From an uncultured Treponema sp. (GTDB lineage: Bacteria; Spirochaetota; Spirochaetia; Treponematales; Treponemataceae): 35,772 nt of DNA. Below, piece after piece: positions 5,242 through 12,705 of the stretch. The notes beneath the pieces are model-generated. The model had not been told where the DNA came from. It searched no databases and worked only from the letters and a program-made list of their open reading frames with translations. A program made the position numbers and the translations under genes. The stretch's first letter is position 1. The number at the start of each line of letters is the position of its first letter. The DNA lies in NCBI GenBank assembly GCA_946410085.1, contig CAMJZA010000036.1:1-35772 (forward strand). The letters are read 5' to 3'.

Positions 5242-6405
5242 TCAGCGGCTTCCGAGCCGGTCCTGCAGGAATGATTCGATGAGGTCTAGCCGGTCAATGA
5301 GGATGTCCTCGTCAACGGGGGCGCAGCCGTCTGCTCCGGGACTTTTGCAGATGACATACTGATAGTCGAGATGCATGGTTGCGGCGAGCAGGCGGAAGCT
5401 CGGATCATGGTAGAATTCCGGGTACAGTTCCAGCACGCCTGTTCCTTCCCGGCTCCAGACGAGGTTGACGAGCCCTGCGCCGTGAGGGGCGACGACCATG
5501 CGGGCGCCCGCAAAGAGTTCTGCCTGTTCCCGCAGGTTCATCGCTTCCAGGTAGCAGGTCTCGAAGCCGAATCTCGTGAGGATGGGCAGAAGTGCTTCCT
5601 CGTTCAGGATCCGCCGGCGGGCAGAATGGTTTCTTGAAATGTAGATGAGCCTGCCGGTCTCTTTTTTGCCGATGCCGTTGCTTTCGCGCAGGAAGGCATA
5701 GGCACTGCCGGACCAGCGGGGCATGTAGCGCTTGTTGTACAGCTCGTAGCCGCGCAGGTGGGACAGCTCAAAGTTATTGACGAGGGAAGGGCAGATAAGG
5801 CAGTCCGCCTGTATGACCGTGCCTTCTTCCGCTGCAAGCAGCTGGTCCCTGCGGATTCCCAGGAGGGAGAGGGCCTGCTGCTGGAAGGGCATTTTCGTGC
5901 TGAAGACGTAATAGTCCGCTTCAAGGCCGCTCTGCCTGAAAATCCACCAGCGGAGCAGCAGTTCGATGATGAAATGGTAGTAGCCGTTTTCAAGGCCGGA
6001 CAGGCCCAGGAGGAGGACCCTGCCCTTAATCCGCCTGTCGGGACTAAGATGCAGCTGCTTGCCTGTCAGCGGGTTTATCTTCTGCGCGGTAATCTCTTCC
6101 AGTATCCTGCCCCGCCGGGTGAAGGTCTCTTCCCTGCCGGAGATGAATATACCGCCCCGCAGGGTGAACAGTTTGTATGCGGGGATTTCGGCCGTGTATG
6201 GCGGGAAGTCAACGTCCCCGCTCAGGCTTGCGTAGCTGCCGAACGTAAATGTATCCGGCGGGAATACCCTGCGGCAGCTCACCCCCTCCCGCGTCTTTCC
6301 TTCTCCGGGAAGGCGCAGGGGGCGGACACCCCGGCGGGGGGAGTAGGGAAGCAGTTTTTTTGCGGCTTTCCGCAGGACTGCAGCTGTGCGTGCAATGGCG
6401 TTCAT
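5242..6405 (-). CDS. GT61-type (DUF563) glycosyltransferase
   Basis: A 387-residue protein of the DUF563/GT61 family, found in capsule and other surface-polysaccharide loci. Recognisable parts are NGYYHFIIELLLRWW (the 'YFHWLxExLPRL'-type region), RLIYISRNHSARRRILNEE, and MVVAPHGAGLVNLVWSREGTGVLELYPE, the most conserved signature of the family. It probably adds a sugar to an envelope glycan; donor and acceptor are unknown. Its ATG overlaps the stop of the AEC permease gene as ATGA, so the two are co-transcribed, though I see no functional link. There is no signal peptide; it is expected in the cytoplasm. Confidence 0.82.
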   Translation of the reverse strand: MNAIARTAAVLRKAAKKLLPYSPRRGVRPLRLPGEGKTREGVSCRRVFPPDTFTFGSYASLSGDVDFPPYTAEIPAYKLFTLRGGIFISGREETFTRRGRILEEITAQKINPLTGKQLHLSPDRRIKGRVLLLGLSGLENGYYHFIIELLLRWWIFRQSGLEADYYVFSTKMPFQQQALSLLGIRRDQLLAAEEGTVIQADCLICPSLVNNFELSHLRGYELYNKRYMPRWSGSAYAFLRESNGIGKKETGRLIYISRNHSARRRILNEEALLPILTRFGFETCYLEAMNLREQAELFAGARMVVAPHGAGLVNLVWSREGTGVLELYPEFYHDPSFRLLAATMHLDYQYVICKSPGADGCAPVDEDILIDRLDLIESFLQDRLGSR

Positions 6406-7349
6406 GGCACTATCAGCAGTTCTGCAATGCGGACAAAGGTCGGCACGGAAAGAATGCAGAGTGCCGAGCTTACGAGGACCATCAGGCTTGCATAGGATGC
6501 ATCCTTGTCAAAGACGCAGGCAAAGCTTGAGACGCTCATTCCGACCGGACAGAGGCTTGCGATGAATGCAACGAACAGTTCCATGCGGAGGGAGTGCCCC
6601 TGGGCAAAGAGCTTCCAGACGGCGATGACGAGCAGGAGGCAGATGAGGGGACAGACGACGAGGCGGAGCAGGCTGACCTTGACGATCCGCCGGGTATAGG
6701 GACTGTCTCCCGTTTTTTTGAAGGATGCAAAGAGGAGGCCGAGCAGGAACATTGAAAGTGCCGTGTTCATCTCGCTAATGTAGGAGAGCGGTTTTGCGAT
6801 GATTTCGGGCAGGGTGACGGGCAGGCAGAAGAGGAGGAGGCCAAAGAGGACACCCAGGACGTTGGGGTTTGTCAGGACTTTCTTTAGGCTGAATTTCCGC
6901 GACATCTGGTATTCCCCGTAGGTCCACAGGCAGGCATTGAAGACGGCGAGGTAGCCGGTCAGGTAAAAGACGCCCTCCTGCCCGAATACCCCGTTGATGA
7001 GTGGAATGCCGATGAAGCCTGAATTCGTAAAGACGATGCCCACTTTTTCAAGGCTGTCAAGGTTCTGTTCCGCTTCCCCTTTTGAGCGGATGCAGATGCT
7101 GACGACTGCCATCATGACAAGGTGGAGGAGGAGGCTGAGCAGGATGACGAAGGCGAGTTCCTGCAGCTTCTGCATGTCAAATGCCCGGTTGAAGGAACTG
7201 AAGATGAGGCAGGGATTGACGAAGTAGAGGAGGATCCGGCTTAAAAAGGCGCTTTCGGAACTGCCGAAGCGGTTTTTTCTGGAAAACAGAAAGGCAAGCA
7301 GCGAAATGACCAGCATGATCAGCAGCTGCTTCAGGACAGTAAGGTACAT
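6402..7349 (-). CDS. AEC-family (auxin efflux carrier-like) permease
   Basis: A 315-residue, strongly hydrophobic membrane protein with about ten predicted transmembrane segments. The segments FLSRILLYFVNPCLIFSSF near the N-terminus and VGIVFTNSGFIGIPLINGVFG in the middle are typical of the Mem_trans/AEC family, secondary transporters of organic anions such as malate or related metabolites. Substrate cannot be predicted. It is the first gene of a two-gene leftward unit with the GT61-type gene. A divergent gap of about 125 bp separates it from the zinc-ribbon gene, so a leftward promoter should lie there, but I could not pick one out with confidence. Confidence 0.87.
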   Translation of the reverse strand: MYLTVLKQLLIMLVISLLAFLFSRKNRFGSSESAFLSRILLYFVNPCLIFSSFNRAFDMQKLQELAFVILLSLLLHLVMMAVVSICIRSKGEAEQNLDSLEKVGIVFTNSGFIGIPLINGVFGQEGVFYLTGYLAVFNACLWTYGEYQMSRKFSLKKVLTNPNVLGVLFGLLLFCLPVTLPEIIAKPLSYISEMNTALSMFLLGLLFASFKKTGDSPYTRRIVKVSLLRLVVCPLICLLLVIAVWKLFAQGHSLRMELFVAFIASLCPVGMSVSSFACVFDKDASYASLMVLVSSALCILSVPTFVRIAELLIVP

Positions 7350-7410
7350 GAAAACAGAGTATAGCGATTCGCAGCGGTAAAAACAATCGGGGGCTTCCCT
7401 TGATTTCTAC

Positions 7411-7440
7411 TTGACAGAAATTGGTAAAATTCTGTATAGT
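7411..7440 (+). promoter_or_regulatory. promoter of the small zinc-ribbon gene
   Basis: TTGACA (7411-7416) and TATAGT (7435-7440) separated by 18 bp. The predicted start near 7447 leaves a leader of about 29 bases with a TTGGAGG Shine-Dalgarno sequence at 7461-7467. Confidence 0.75.
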
Positions 7441-7475
7441 ATAGAACACGATATTTTTAGTTGGAGGAAAAAGCG

Positions 7476-7649
7476 ATGGCAGGAGCCAGTAAGAACTCTC
7501 GTACGACTGTAGCGACACAGAAGTTCATCCATGAAGAATGCGGTGGCGAAATTGTTATGAAGACCATAATGGAAAACGGAAGGGTCCGTAACTTTGCTGA
7601 GTGCCAGAAGTGCAAGAAGCAGGAGCGTCGTCCGAAGGATTTTAAGTAA
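7476..7649 (+). CDS. small zinc-ribbon-like protein, function unknown
   Basis: A 57-residue basic protein with a strong promoter and a textbook ribosome-binding site (TTGGAGG, nine bases before ATG). It contains HEEC (His19, Cys22) followed by GGEIVMKT and, 21 residues later, CQKC (Cys43, Cys46). That makes an HxxC...CxxC pattern that could bind one zinc ion, between two basic tails (SKNSRTT and KKQERRPKDFK). Size, charge and the nearby S20 gene suggest a ribosome- or RNA-associated protein. I considered ribosomal protein L33, but the sequence lacks L33's conserved core. I do not recognise the family and assign no function. Confidence 0.7.
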   Translation: MAGASKNSRTTVATQKFIHEECGGEIVMKTIMENGRVRNFAECQKCKKQERRPKDFK

Positions 7650-7670
7650 TCGCATTCGGGCATACTTATA

Positions 7671-7676
7671 TATAAT
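7671..7676 (+). promoter_or_regulatory. possible -10 box for rpsT
   Basis: TATAAT at 7671-7676 within CTTATATATAATCC, between the zinc-ribbon gene and rpsT. No good -35 box lies at the right distance, so use as a promoter is uncertain. If used, the hairpin at 7693-7717 would lie in the rpsT leader. Confidence 0.3.
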
Positions 7677-7692
7677 CCAATAATGTGAAGAA

Positions 7693-7729
7693 CCCCGGCG
7701 CTTTTACTTGTTCGGGGAGCTTTTTAGTT
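7693..7729 (+). terminator. terminator or rpsT leader attenuator
   Basis: A short stem CCCCG (7693-7697) / CGGGG (7713-7717) with a 15-base loop is followed by AGC and the T-rich run TTTTTAGTTTTTG. It could end the zinc-ribbon transcript or attenuate read-through into rpsT, whose start lies about 30 bp downstream. The stem is short, so efficiency is doubtful. Confidence 0.4.
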
Positions 7730-7748
7730 TTTGTTTGGGGGTATTCCT

Positions 7749-8039
7749 TTGTCAGTTAAGAAAACATCTGCAGAGAAGAGACATGCGCAGAGTGAGGTTC
7801 GCAGGGTTCGCAATAAGGCTGTCCGGTCACGCTGCCATACGGCGGAACGGGCTTTTGTCGAGGCCGTCCAGAAGAAGGATAAGGCTCTTGCCGAGGAGAA
7901 GTATAAGGTTCTCCAGGCTGAACTGGATATTGCGTATCGTAAAGGTGTAAAAAAGCAGAACGCCGTTGCCCGCAAGAAGAGCAGGATGATGAAATTCTTC
8001 CATAAGAATTTCGCTGCTGAGGCTGCTGCGGCAAACTAA
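7749..8039 (+). CDS. rpsT: 30S ribosomal protein S20
   Basis: A 96-residue, lysine/arginine/alanine-rich, all-helical protein matching S20: SVKKTSAEKRHAQSEVRRVRNKAVRSR at the start, then the helical middle, then KKGVxxxNAVARKKSRMMKF (here RKGVKKQNAVARKKSRMM). S20 binds 16S rRNA at the base of the 30S body. I take the TTG at 7749 as the start because MSVKKTSAEKR is where S20 begins and a GGGGG lies seven bases upstream; E. coli rpsT also starts with UUG, which there contributes to autoregulation. The Ala-rich tail AAEAAAAN is slightly longer than usual. It is followed by a hairpin and the HU-family gene. Confidence 0.93.
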   Translation: MSVKKTSAEKRHAQSEVRRVRNKAVRSRCHTAERAFVEAVQKKDKALAEEKYKVLQAELDIAYRKGVKKQNAVARKKSRMMKFFHKNFAAEAAAAN

Positions 8040-8050
8040 TCGGAATCTTT

Positions 8051-8082
8051 CCGCCCCGGTATACCCCGCAGGGCAGGGGCGG
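8051..8082 (+). terminator. hairpin after rpsT
   Basis: CCGCCCC (8051-8057) and GGGGCGG (8076-8082) form a 7-bp GC stem with an 18-base loop. A T-run (TGTTGTTTTT) follows only after about 12 bases, so this is a weak terminator or a transcript-stabilising hairpin between rpsT and the HU-family gene. Confidence 0.45.
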
Positions 8083-8131
8083 TAAAGGTGACTGTTGTTT
8101 TTCTCAAATTTCTTCTTGACGAGGTGGATAT

Positions 8132-8452
8132 ATGGCTGGAAATAAAATAACAAAATATGATTTGGTAGAGGCTATATATCAGAATACAATGTGTGAAAAG
8201 AGGCTCGTACAGGATGTTGTTGAGAATCTTTTGTTGGAACTGAAAGAGGCGATGAAGAAGGGCGACACCATTGAACTTCGTGGTTTCGGAACCTTCGAGC
8301 TGCGGTTGCGGAAAGGACGGGAGAAAGCCCGTAATCCGAAGACCGGCGAGCAGCTTTCCGTTGCGCCTCACTATGTTGCCGCCTTCCGTTCCGGGCAGGA
8401 CTTGAAGAAGGCGCTCTGGAACCTGCCGATACCGTCTGATTCAAACGAGTGA
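8132..8452 (+). CDS. HU/IHF-family DNA-binding protein
   Basis: A 106-residue HU-family nucleoid protein. The helical dimerisation part (ITKYDLVEAIYQNT to LLLELKEAMKKGD) is followed by the hallmark strand IELRGFGTFELRLRKGR and the DNA-contact arm tip ARNPKTGEQLSV, including the conserved RNPKTG. The C-terminus has about ten extra residues (WNLPIPSDSNE) compared with E. coli HU. GAGGTGG upstream gives a good ribosome-binding site. The stop overlaps the start of lnt in a GTGA, so translation is coupled. HU and IHF-type proteins cannot be separated reliably from sequence here. Confidence 0.94.
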   Translation: MAGNKITKYDLVEAIYQNTMCEKRLVQDVVENLLLELKEAMKKGDTIELRGFGTFELRLRKGREKARNPKTGEQLSVAPHYVAAFRSGQDLKKALWNLPIPSDSNE

Positions 8453-10083
8453 GTGTGTTGAAGGGGCTTTGCCTCGTATTCCTGTCAGCACTGCTTTTTG
8501 TCCTCGGGCAGCCGAATGCGCTGTTTGGGGACGGTCTTTTTTTTCTGTCTTTTATTGCACTGATTCCTGTCTTTTACATCCTGCATGCACTTACCCTTCG
8601 TGATGCGCTGTGGTCATCGCTGTGCTGGTCCTGCCTGCTCGGCTTCTGCTTCGGCCTCCTGGTGTACACGGGCCTGTGCTTCTGGCTGATCCGCTATGAG
8701 CGCGGTCTTTTTTTTGTGGCCGTCACTGCCTATGCCGTGCTGTACGGCCTTTTGTTCGGGGGTATGCAGCTGCTTTCCCGCAGCTATCCCGCCTTTGCGT
8801 TTCCCGTTATGGCCCTTTCCTTCTGTGTGCTTGAATACCTCAAGTCCCTGGGGCCCCTCGGCTTCAGCTACGGTATCATCGGGTACAGCCAGTGGACCTT
8901 CCGCCCCCTGCTCATGACGGCTGCAATCGGGGGAGTCTGGATTCCTTCCTGTTTCTGCGTCTTTTTTTCTGCCCTCTGTACGGAAATACTGGTGAAGTAT
9001 CATGCAGGACTGGACCGGCGGACATTCAGTTCCCTTGCAATCCTCTTTTCCTGTACCGTTGTTTTCTCCCTCCTCGGCTTTCAGGTATCGCTCTTCGGTG
9101 CCGAGTATCGGGATATTACGGCGGTACTGATCCAGAACAATGCGGATGTCTCAAAATACGCGGAAGACGGCTATAAGAAGGACATCTCCAATCTGGTGTC
9201 GCTGAGCGAAGAAGCACTCGGCCTGTATCCCGATGCGGACTTCGTTGTCTGGCCCGAGACGGCAGTCGTTCCTCCGATCCTCCAGTATTATCACAGCCGA
9301 AAGGACGTCTCCCGCTTCAATGCGGTTTCTTCGGTCCTCGGCCTGATGCTGCGGAACAGGGCATGCTTCATCATCGGCAACCAGCATGTTGACGCCGACG
9401 GGGAGGACTGCAATGCCGCCCTCGTCTTTGACCGGGAGAAGGGAACTATTGTGCCCCCGGCTCCTGAACTCTACGTCAAGCAGCATCTTGTGCCTTTCTC
9501 CGAAAGCCTGCCGTTCTACACCGTATTCAGGGGCCTGTATGACCGGGTCTTTCCCGACCGGAGTTTCATCTGGAAGGCGGGAGACTGCCCGCAGGTATTT
9601 TCCGGCAGGGGCATTTCCTATGCGGTTCCCATCTGTTTTGAGGACACCTTCGGCAGCCTCTGTTCGCAGTTCGTCAGGGAGGGGGCCTTCTGCCTCTTTT
9701 CCATCTGCAACGATTCGTGGGCGGCTTCTCCGGTCTGCCAGCGCCAGCATCTGGCGATGACGGTTTTCAGGGCCGTCGAGAACGGTGTTCCCGTCCTCCG
9801 CAGCAGTGCGAGCGGAGTAACCTGCATCATCAATGCTGACGGGCAGATTACCGGAGAACTTGACGGCTTCTGTGCCGGCTTTCTGGGCAGGAAGATTTCG
9901 GTTCCGACAAAACGGCGGCCCTATCCCTACAGCCTGTACGGGGACTGGTTTGCCCAGACGGAACTGTTTCTCCTCTGCATCCTTGTGGCCTGGGCATGCG
10001 TCAAGCACTATTCGAATGCCGGCATGAAATTACAGAAGCAGAAAGCGCAGAAGCAGTTGAAAAAGAACGGACAAATGGAGTAG
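8449..10083 (+). CDS. lnt: apolipoprotein N-acyltransferase
   Basis: A 544-residue inner-membrane enzyme that adds the third acyl chain to the N-terminal cysteine of lipoproteins. The N-terminal 200 residues hold a cluster of hydrophobic transmembrane segments. The periplasmic nitrilase-like domain has the catalytic triad: Glu270 in WPETAVVPP, Lys344 in KQHLVPFSES and Cys396 in ICFEDTF, close to E. coli Glu267-Lys335-Cys387. A final transmembrane segment (FLLCILVAWACV) precedes a basic tail. The GTG start at 8449 overlaps the HU-family stop; another GTG lies at 8455. Its presence fits the lipoprotein encoded just downstream (10625-11074). Confidence 0.95.
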   Translation: MSVLKGLCLVFLSALLFVLGQPNALFGDGLFFLSFIALIPVFYILHALTLRDALWSSLCWSCLLGFCFGLLVYTGLCFWLIRYERGLFFVAVTAYAVLYGLLFGGMQLLSRSYPAFAFPVMALSFCVLEYLKSLGPLGFSYGIIGYSQWTFRPLLMTAAIGGVWIPSCFCVFFSALCTEILVKYHAGLDRRTFSSLAILFSCTVVFSLLGFQVSLFGAEYRDITAVLIQNNADVSKYAEDGYKKDISNLVSLSEEALGLYPDADFVVWPETAVVPPILQYYHSRKDVSRFNAVSSVLGLMLRNRACFIIGNQHVDADGEDCNAALVFDREKGTIVPPAPELYVKQHLVPFSESLPFYTVFRGLYDRVFPDRSFIWKAGDCPQVFSGRGISYAVPICFEDTFGSLCSQFVREGAFCLFSICNDSWAASPVCQRQHLAMTVFRAVENGVPVLRSSASGVTCIINADGQITGELDGFCAGFLGRKISVPTKRRPYPYSLYGDWFAQTELFLLCILVAWACVKHYSNAGMKLQKQKAQKQLKKNGQME

Positions 10084-10094
10084 AATAGGCAGGT

Positions 10095-10508
10095 ATGGCA
10101 AAAGACAGCAGCGTAAATGTGACTGAGTTTGGAGAAGGTACCGTATTCGACGGCGAGCTTTCCTTTACCGACAGCCTGATAATCAGCGGTAAGTTTTCCG
10201 GTACGATTGATGCGGCCGGTGACCTCCAGATAAGCAAGGGGGCGGAATGTGACGTGGACAGCATTCGGGCTAAGTCCGTCGTCGTCTACGGCAAGGTCGA
10301 AGGCGACATTGACGGCAGGGACCGGGTTGAACTGTGCAAGGGCAGTTCCGTCAGGGGAAATATCAAGACCTCCGTCCTGCGGATTGCCGACAACGTAGAG
10401 TTTGACGGCAGTGTTTCGATGGTGGACAACCCCGAAGAAAGCTATGACAGGCTTTTCCTGTCCGCATCCGACGAATTCAAGAAATCCCTCATAACGAAAA
10501 GCAATTAG
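10095..10508 (+). CDS. bactofilin
   Basis: A 137-residue bactofilin (DUF583/PF04519), a polymer-forming cytoskeletal protein. The core is a right-handed beta-helix made of short repeats rich in G, V, I and D: LIISGKFSGTIDAAGDLQIS, VVVYGKVEGDIDGRDRVEL and VRGNIKTSVLRIADNVEFDG. Short unstructured tails flank it, with an acidic C-terminal stretch NPEESYDRLFLSASDEF. Bactofilins shape cells and, in helical bacteria, influence cell curvature and murein hydrolase placement. The gene starts 11 bp after lnt with AGG before the ATG and probably shares its transcript. Confidence 0.92.
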   Translation: MAKDSSVNVTEFGEGTVFDGELSFTDSLIISGKFSGTIDAAGDLQISKGAECDVDSIRAKSVVVYGKVEGDIDGRDRVELCKGSSVRGNIKTSVLRIADNVEFDGSVSMVDNPEESYDRLFLSASDEFKKSLITKSN

Positions 10509-10540
10509 CAGCCGGCGGACGAGGGGCTTTGAGCGCCCTT

Positions 10541-10595
10541 ATCCGTCAGCCCTCTGTATCCGCCCTCATCCGTTCGCTCCGTGCGGCTGACGGAT
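10541..10595. terminator. 11-bp inverted repeat between convergent genes
   Basis: ATCCGTCAGCC (10541-10551) and GGCTGACGGAT (10585-10595) are a perfect 11-bp inverted repeat with a 33-base loop, between the convergent bactofilin and chagasin-like genes. There is no T-tract on either side. It could be a bidirectional, non-canonical terminator or a processing element. Confidence 0.45.
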
Positions 10596-10624
10596 GGGGA
10601 GACCGGTCAAGGTCCCGGGCGGCT

Positions 10625-11074
10625 CTAGTATATCGCGGTTATATGAATGTTTCCGGCAGCGTCTGCCGTCATGTCAACCGAGACCCGGTACACTTCGCTG
10701 TCAGGGTCCCAGGGACGCCGGTACTTGAAGCGGGCCGTCGTGCTTCCGGCTCTGACTGCCTTAAAGGCGTAGTGCTGCCTGCCTCCGTAGCCGACAATGC
10801 CTTCGCTGTGGGCGTCCGTATCGTACGAACTTGATTTTTCTTCGATAATTCCTTCGTCATCGAATGTGTAGTCCCACGAATAGCCCGTGGTTGCGTTTGC
10901 GTCGAACGATATGGCGGCCGTCGTTCCGTTTTCAACGGCTTCCATGCCGGTTTCTTCCAGTGATGCAGGTATTGCCACTTTTTTTCCCGTAACGTTTGCC
11001 GCCTTGCTGCTTGCACACGAAGCAATCAGCAAAGCCATAATCAGTGATGCTGTTCCAACAGCAGCTTTTTTCAT
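10625..11074 (-). CDS. lipoprotein with chagasin-like (I42) protease-inhibitor domain
   Basis: A 149-residue lipoprotein. The signal peptide ends in LIASC, so Cys20 is the likely lipidated residue. The rest matches the chagasin/I42 fold, small inhibitors of papain-like cysteine proteases, through the three loop motifs in the right order: NATTGYSW (60-67, family NPTTGY), GYGG (95-98, family GxGG) and RRPW (119-122, family RPW/F). A GGAGG precedes the ATG at 11074. In bacteria such proteins may guard against host proteases or the cell's own cysteine proteases. The transglutaminase-like Cys protein at 3161-4339 is a conceivable but unproven partner. Confidence 0.85.
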   Translation of the reverse strand: MKKAAVGTASLIMALLIASCASSKAANVTGKKVAIPASLEETGMEAVENGTTAAISFDANATTGYSWDYTFDDEGIIEEKSSSYDTDAHSEGIVGYGGRQHYAFKAVRAGSTTARFKYRRPWDPDSEVYRVSVDMTADAAGNIHITAIY

Positions 11075-11202
11075 GATAAGCCTCCGTAATAAAACAGGCT
11101 TTGGTGGTTATACCCGGGCCGGTGCTGTACCGGACCGGATTTCCGCTGATACTGTAGGGAAAACCTGCTGACCGGGAGACTGGTAACGCATTCCGGGCAG
11201 AT

Positions 11203-12666
11203 TTAGGGCAATTGAAACAGTTTTTTATAAATCGCACCGGCGAGGGGCAGGAGTTTTTCCTTCGTGTTCATCTCGGGGGAGTCGGTCACGGTCTCGAACA
11301 GTTCCCTGAGTATGGCCCCCATTGCCTTTCCGGCGGGAATGCCTGCCGCAATGAGGTCATTCCCTGTCACCGCGAGATCCTTGAGCGACAGGGCTGCTGC
11401 CGCTTCCTGAACCTGCTGTATCCGGTCCTGCAGTTCAATCAGCAGCTTAAAGGCGGGCGAGCCGATGAGCAGGGGCCGGTTGTGCTGCCCGTAGGTGTCG
11501 GAAAGGCGGAGGGCAATGAGGTCGTCAAGGTTTTCCCTGCCGATCCGTATGATGAAGCGGCGTACGGCGGCATCCGACCAGTTTTCCTCGTAGTGGAACA
11601 TGTGTTCCTTGACCAGGTGGCAGACCTTCGTAATCGTGTCCTTGGGGAACTTGAGCCGCATCATGGAAGTTCGGGCCTTCTGTTCTGAAATGCCCTCATG
11701 CCCGTGAAAATGGATTATCTCGTTTCCCTGCACATGCTCGCATGTCCGCGCCTCGGGCTTTCCGATGTCGTGATAGAAGGCGGCAAGCGTCACCGCAAGC
11801 TCGTCATGGGGAAAGTCCGGCGTGCGCGAGCCGTCAACCGCGTAAAAGATGTGGTCTGCCACGTCAAATTCATGAAAGCCCCGTGCGTCTGCCTGCGTGC
11901 AGTTCCGGCAGGGGGTGAATTCGGGGATGAAAATCTGCAGGATGCCGCTTGCTTCCAGCAGCCGCAGGGCTCGGGACGGCTGATCCGTCAGGAGGGCCTT
12001 GCACCATTCGTCCCGAAAGCGTTCGACCGAAATACCCGCCGTTTTTTTGAGCACTGCGGGATCGGAGAGGGCCCTGAGCGTGTTTTCTTCTATCGTAAAG
12101 CCCAGCTGGGCAGCAAAGCGGATTGCCCTCACGGGACGCAGGCCGTCTTCGCTGAAGCGTTCGAGGGGGCTGCCGACCGTCCTGATGATGCGGGCGCGGA
12201 TGTCCTCCCTGCCCCCGTAGGGGTCGACGATGCTGCCGTCCGCAAGGTCTGCGGCTATCGCGTTCATCGTGAAGTCCCGGCGGGACAGGTCTTCTTCGAT
12301 GGTCTTTGCGTAGCTGACGCTGTCGGGATGCCTGCCGTCCGAGTAGCCTGCTTCGGCACGGAAGGTGGTCGTCTCCAGTTCGCGGCCGAATATGCGGATC
12401 GTGACCGTCCCGTGGGCAATGCCCGTGGGAATGACCGAGTGGAACAGCTGCATGACCTGTTCGGGCCGAGCGTCCGTCGCAAGGTCCCAGTCGTGCCCCT
12501 CCCGCCCCAGGCAGATATCGCGGACCGCCCCGCCGACCAGATATGCCTTGAAGCCGTTTTTGCTGAATATCCTGTTCACCCGGACCAGTTCGTCCGGGAT
12601 GCGTATCTTGCTGAGCGCAGCTACTGTTCCGATAGTGTGTCCGATAGTATTTCCAATCGCAGGCAT
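11203..12666 (-). CDS. CCA-adding enzyme / poly(A) polymerase family nucleotidyltransferase
   Basis: A 487-residue class II nucleotidyltransferase. The catalytic head holds AYLVGGAVRDICLGREGHDWDLATDA, with the GG motif and the metal-binding DxD, then RRDFTMNAIA, DPYGGREDI and RPVRAIRFAAQLGF. A C-terminal HD domain follows (FYHDIGKPE, His-Asp pair). Enzymes of this kind complete or repair the CCA end of tRNAs, or add poly(A). Head and HD layout fit bacterial tRNA nucleotidyltransferases, but CCA and poly(A) enzymes cannot be separated by eye. The start at 12666 is preferred over a TTG at 12705 because it follows a strong promoter. There is no Shine-Dalgarno sequence. Confidence 0.9.
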   Translation of the reverse strand: MPAIGNTIGHTIGTVAALSKIRIPDELVRVNRIFSKNGFKAYLVGGAVRDICLGREGHDWDLATDARPEQVMQLFHSVIPTGIAHGTVTIRIFGRELETTTFRAEAGYSDGRHPDSVSYAKTIEEDLSRRDFTMNAIAADLADGSIVDPYGGREDIRARIIRTVGSPLERFSEDGLRPVRAIRFAAQLGFTIEENTLRALSDPAVLKKTAGISVERFRDEWCKALLTDQPSRALRLLEASGILQIFIPEFTPCRNCTQADARGFHEFDVADHIFYAVDGSRTPDFPHDELAVTLAAFYHDIGKPEARTCEHVQGNEIIHFHGHEGISEQKARTSMMRLKFPKDTITKVCHLVKEHMFHYEENWSDAAVRRFIIRIGRENLDDLIALRLSDTYGQHNRPLLIGSPAFKLLIELQDRIQQVQEAAAALSLKDLAVTGNDLIAAGIPAGKAMGAILRELFETVTDSPEMNTKEKLLPLAGAIYKKLFQLP

Positions 12667-12676
12667 TGCAGCTGAA

Positions 12677-12705
12677 AGTATACCCTCTAGCGGGAGGAAT
12701 TGCAA
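12677..12705 (-). promoter_or_regulatory. promoter of the CCA/poly(A) polymerase gene
   Basis: Reading leftward, -35 TTGCAA (12700-12705) and -10 TATACT (12677-12682) are 17 bp apart. The predicted start near 12670 is only about four bases before the ATG at 12666. The element also overlaps the ribosome-binding site of the divergent permease gene. Confidence 0.65.

Noticed and set aside
7476-7649. Ribosomal protein L33 (rpmG)
   Set aside because: Right size and neighbourhood and a CxxC, but the L33 conserved core and its first CxxC are absent.
11698-12675. 325-codon ORF opposite the nucleotidyltransferase gene, and similar long antisense ORFs over mutS2, lnt and gmd
   Set aside because: They mirror well-supported conserved genes and arise from GC-rich third codon positions; none shows a protein family or ribosome-binding site.
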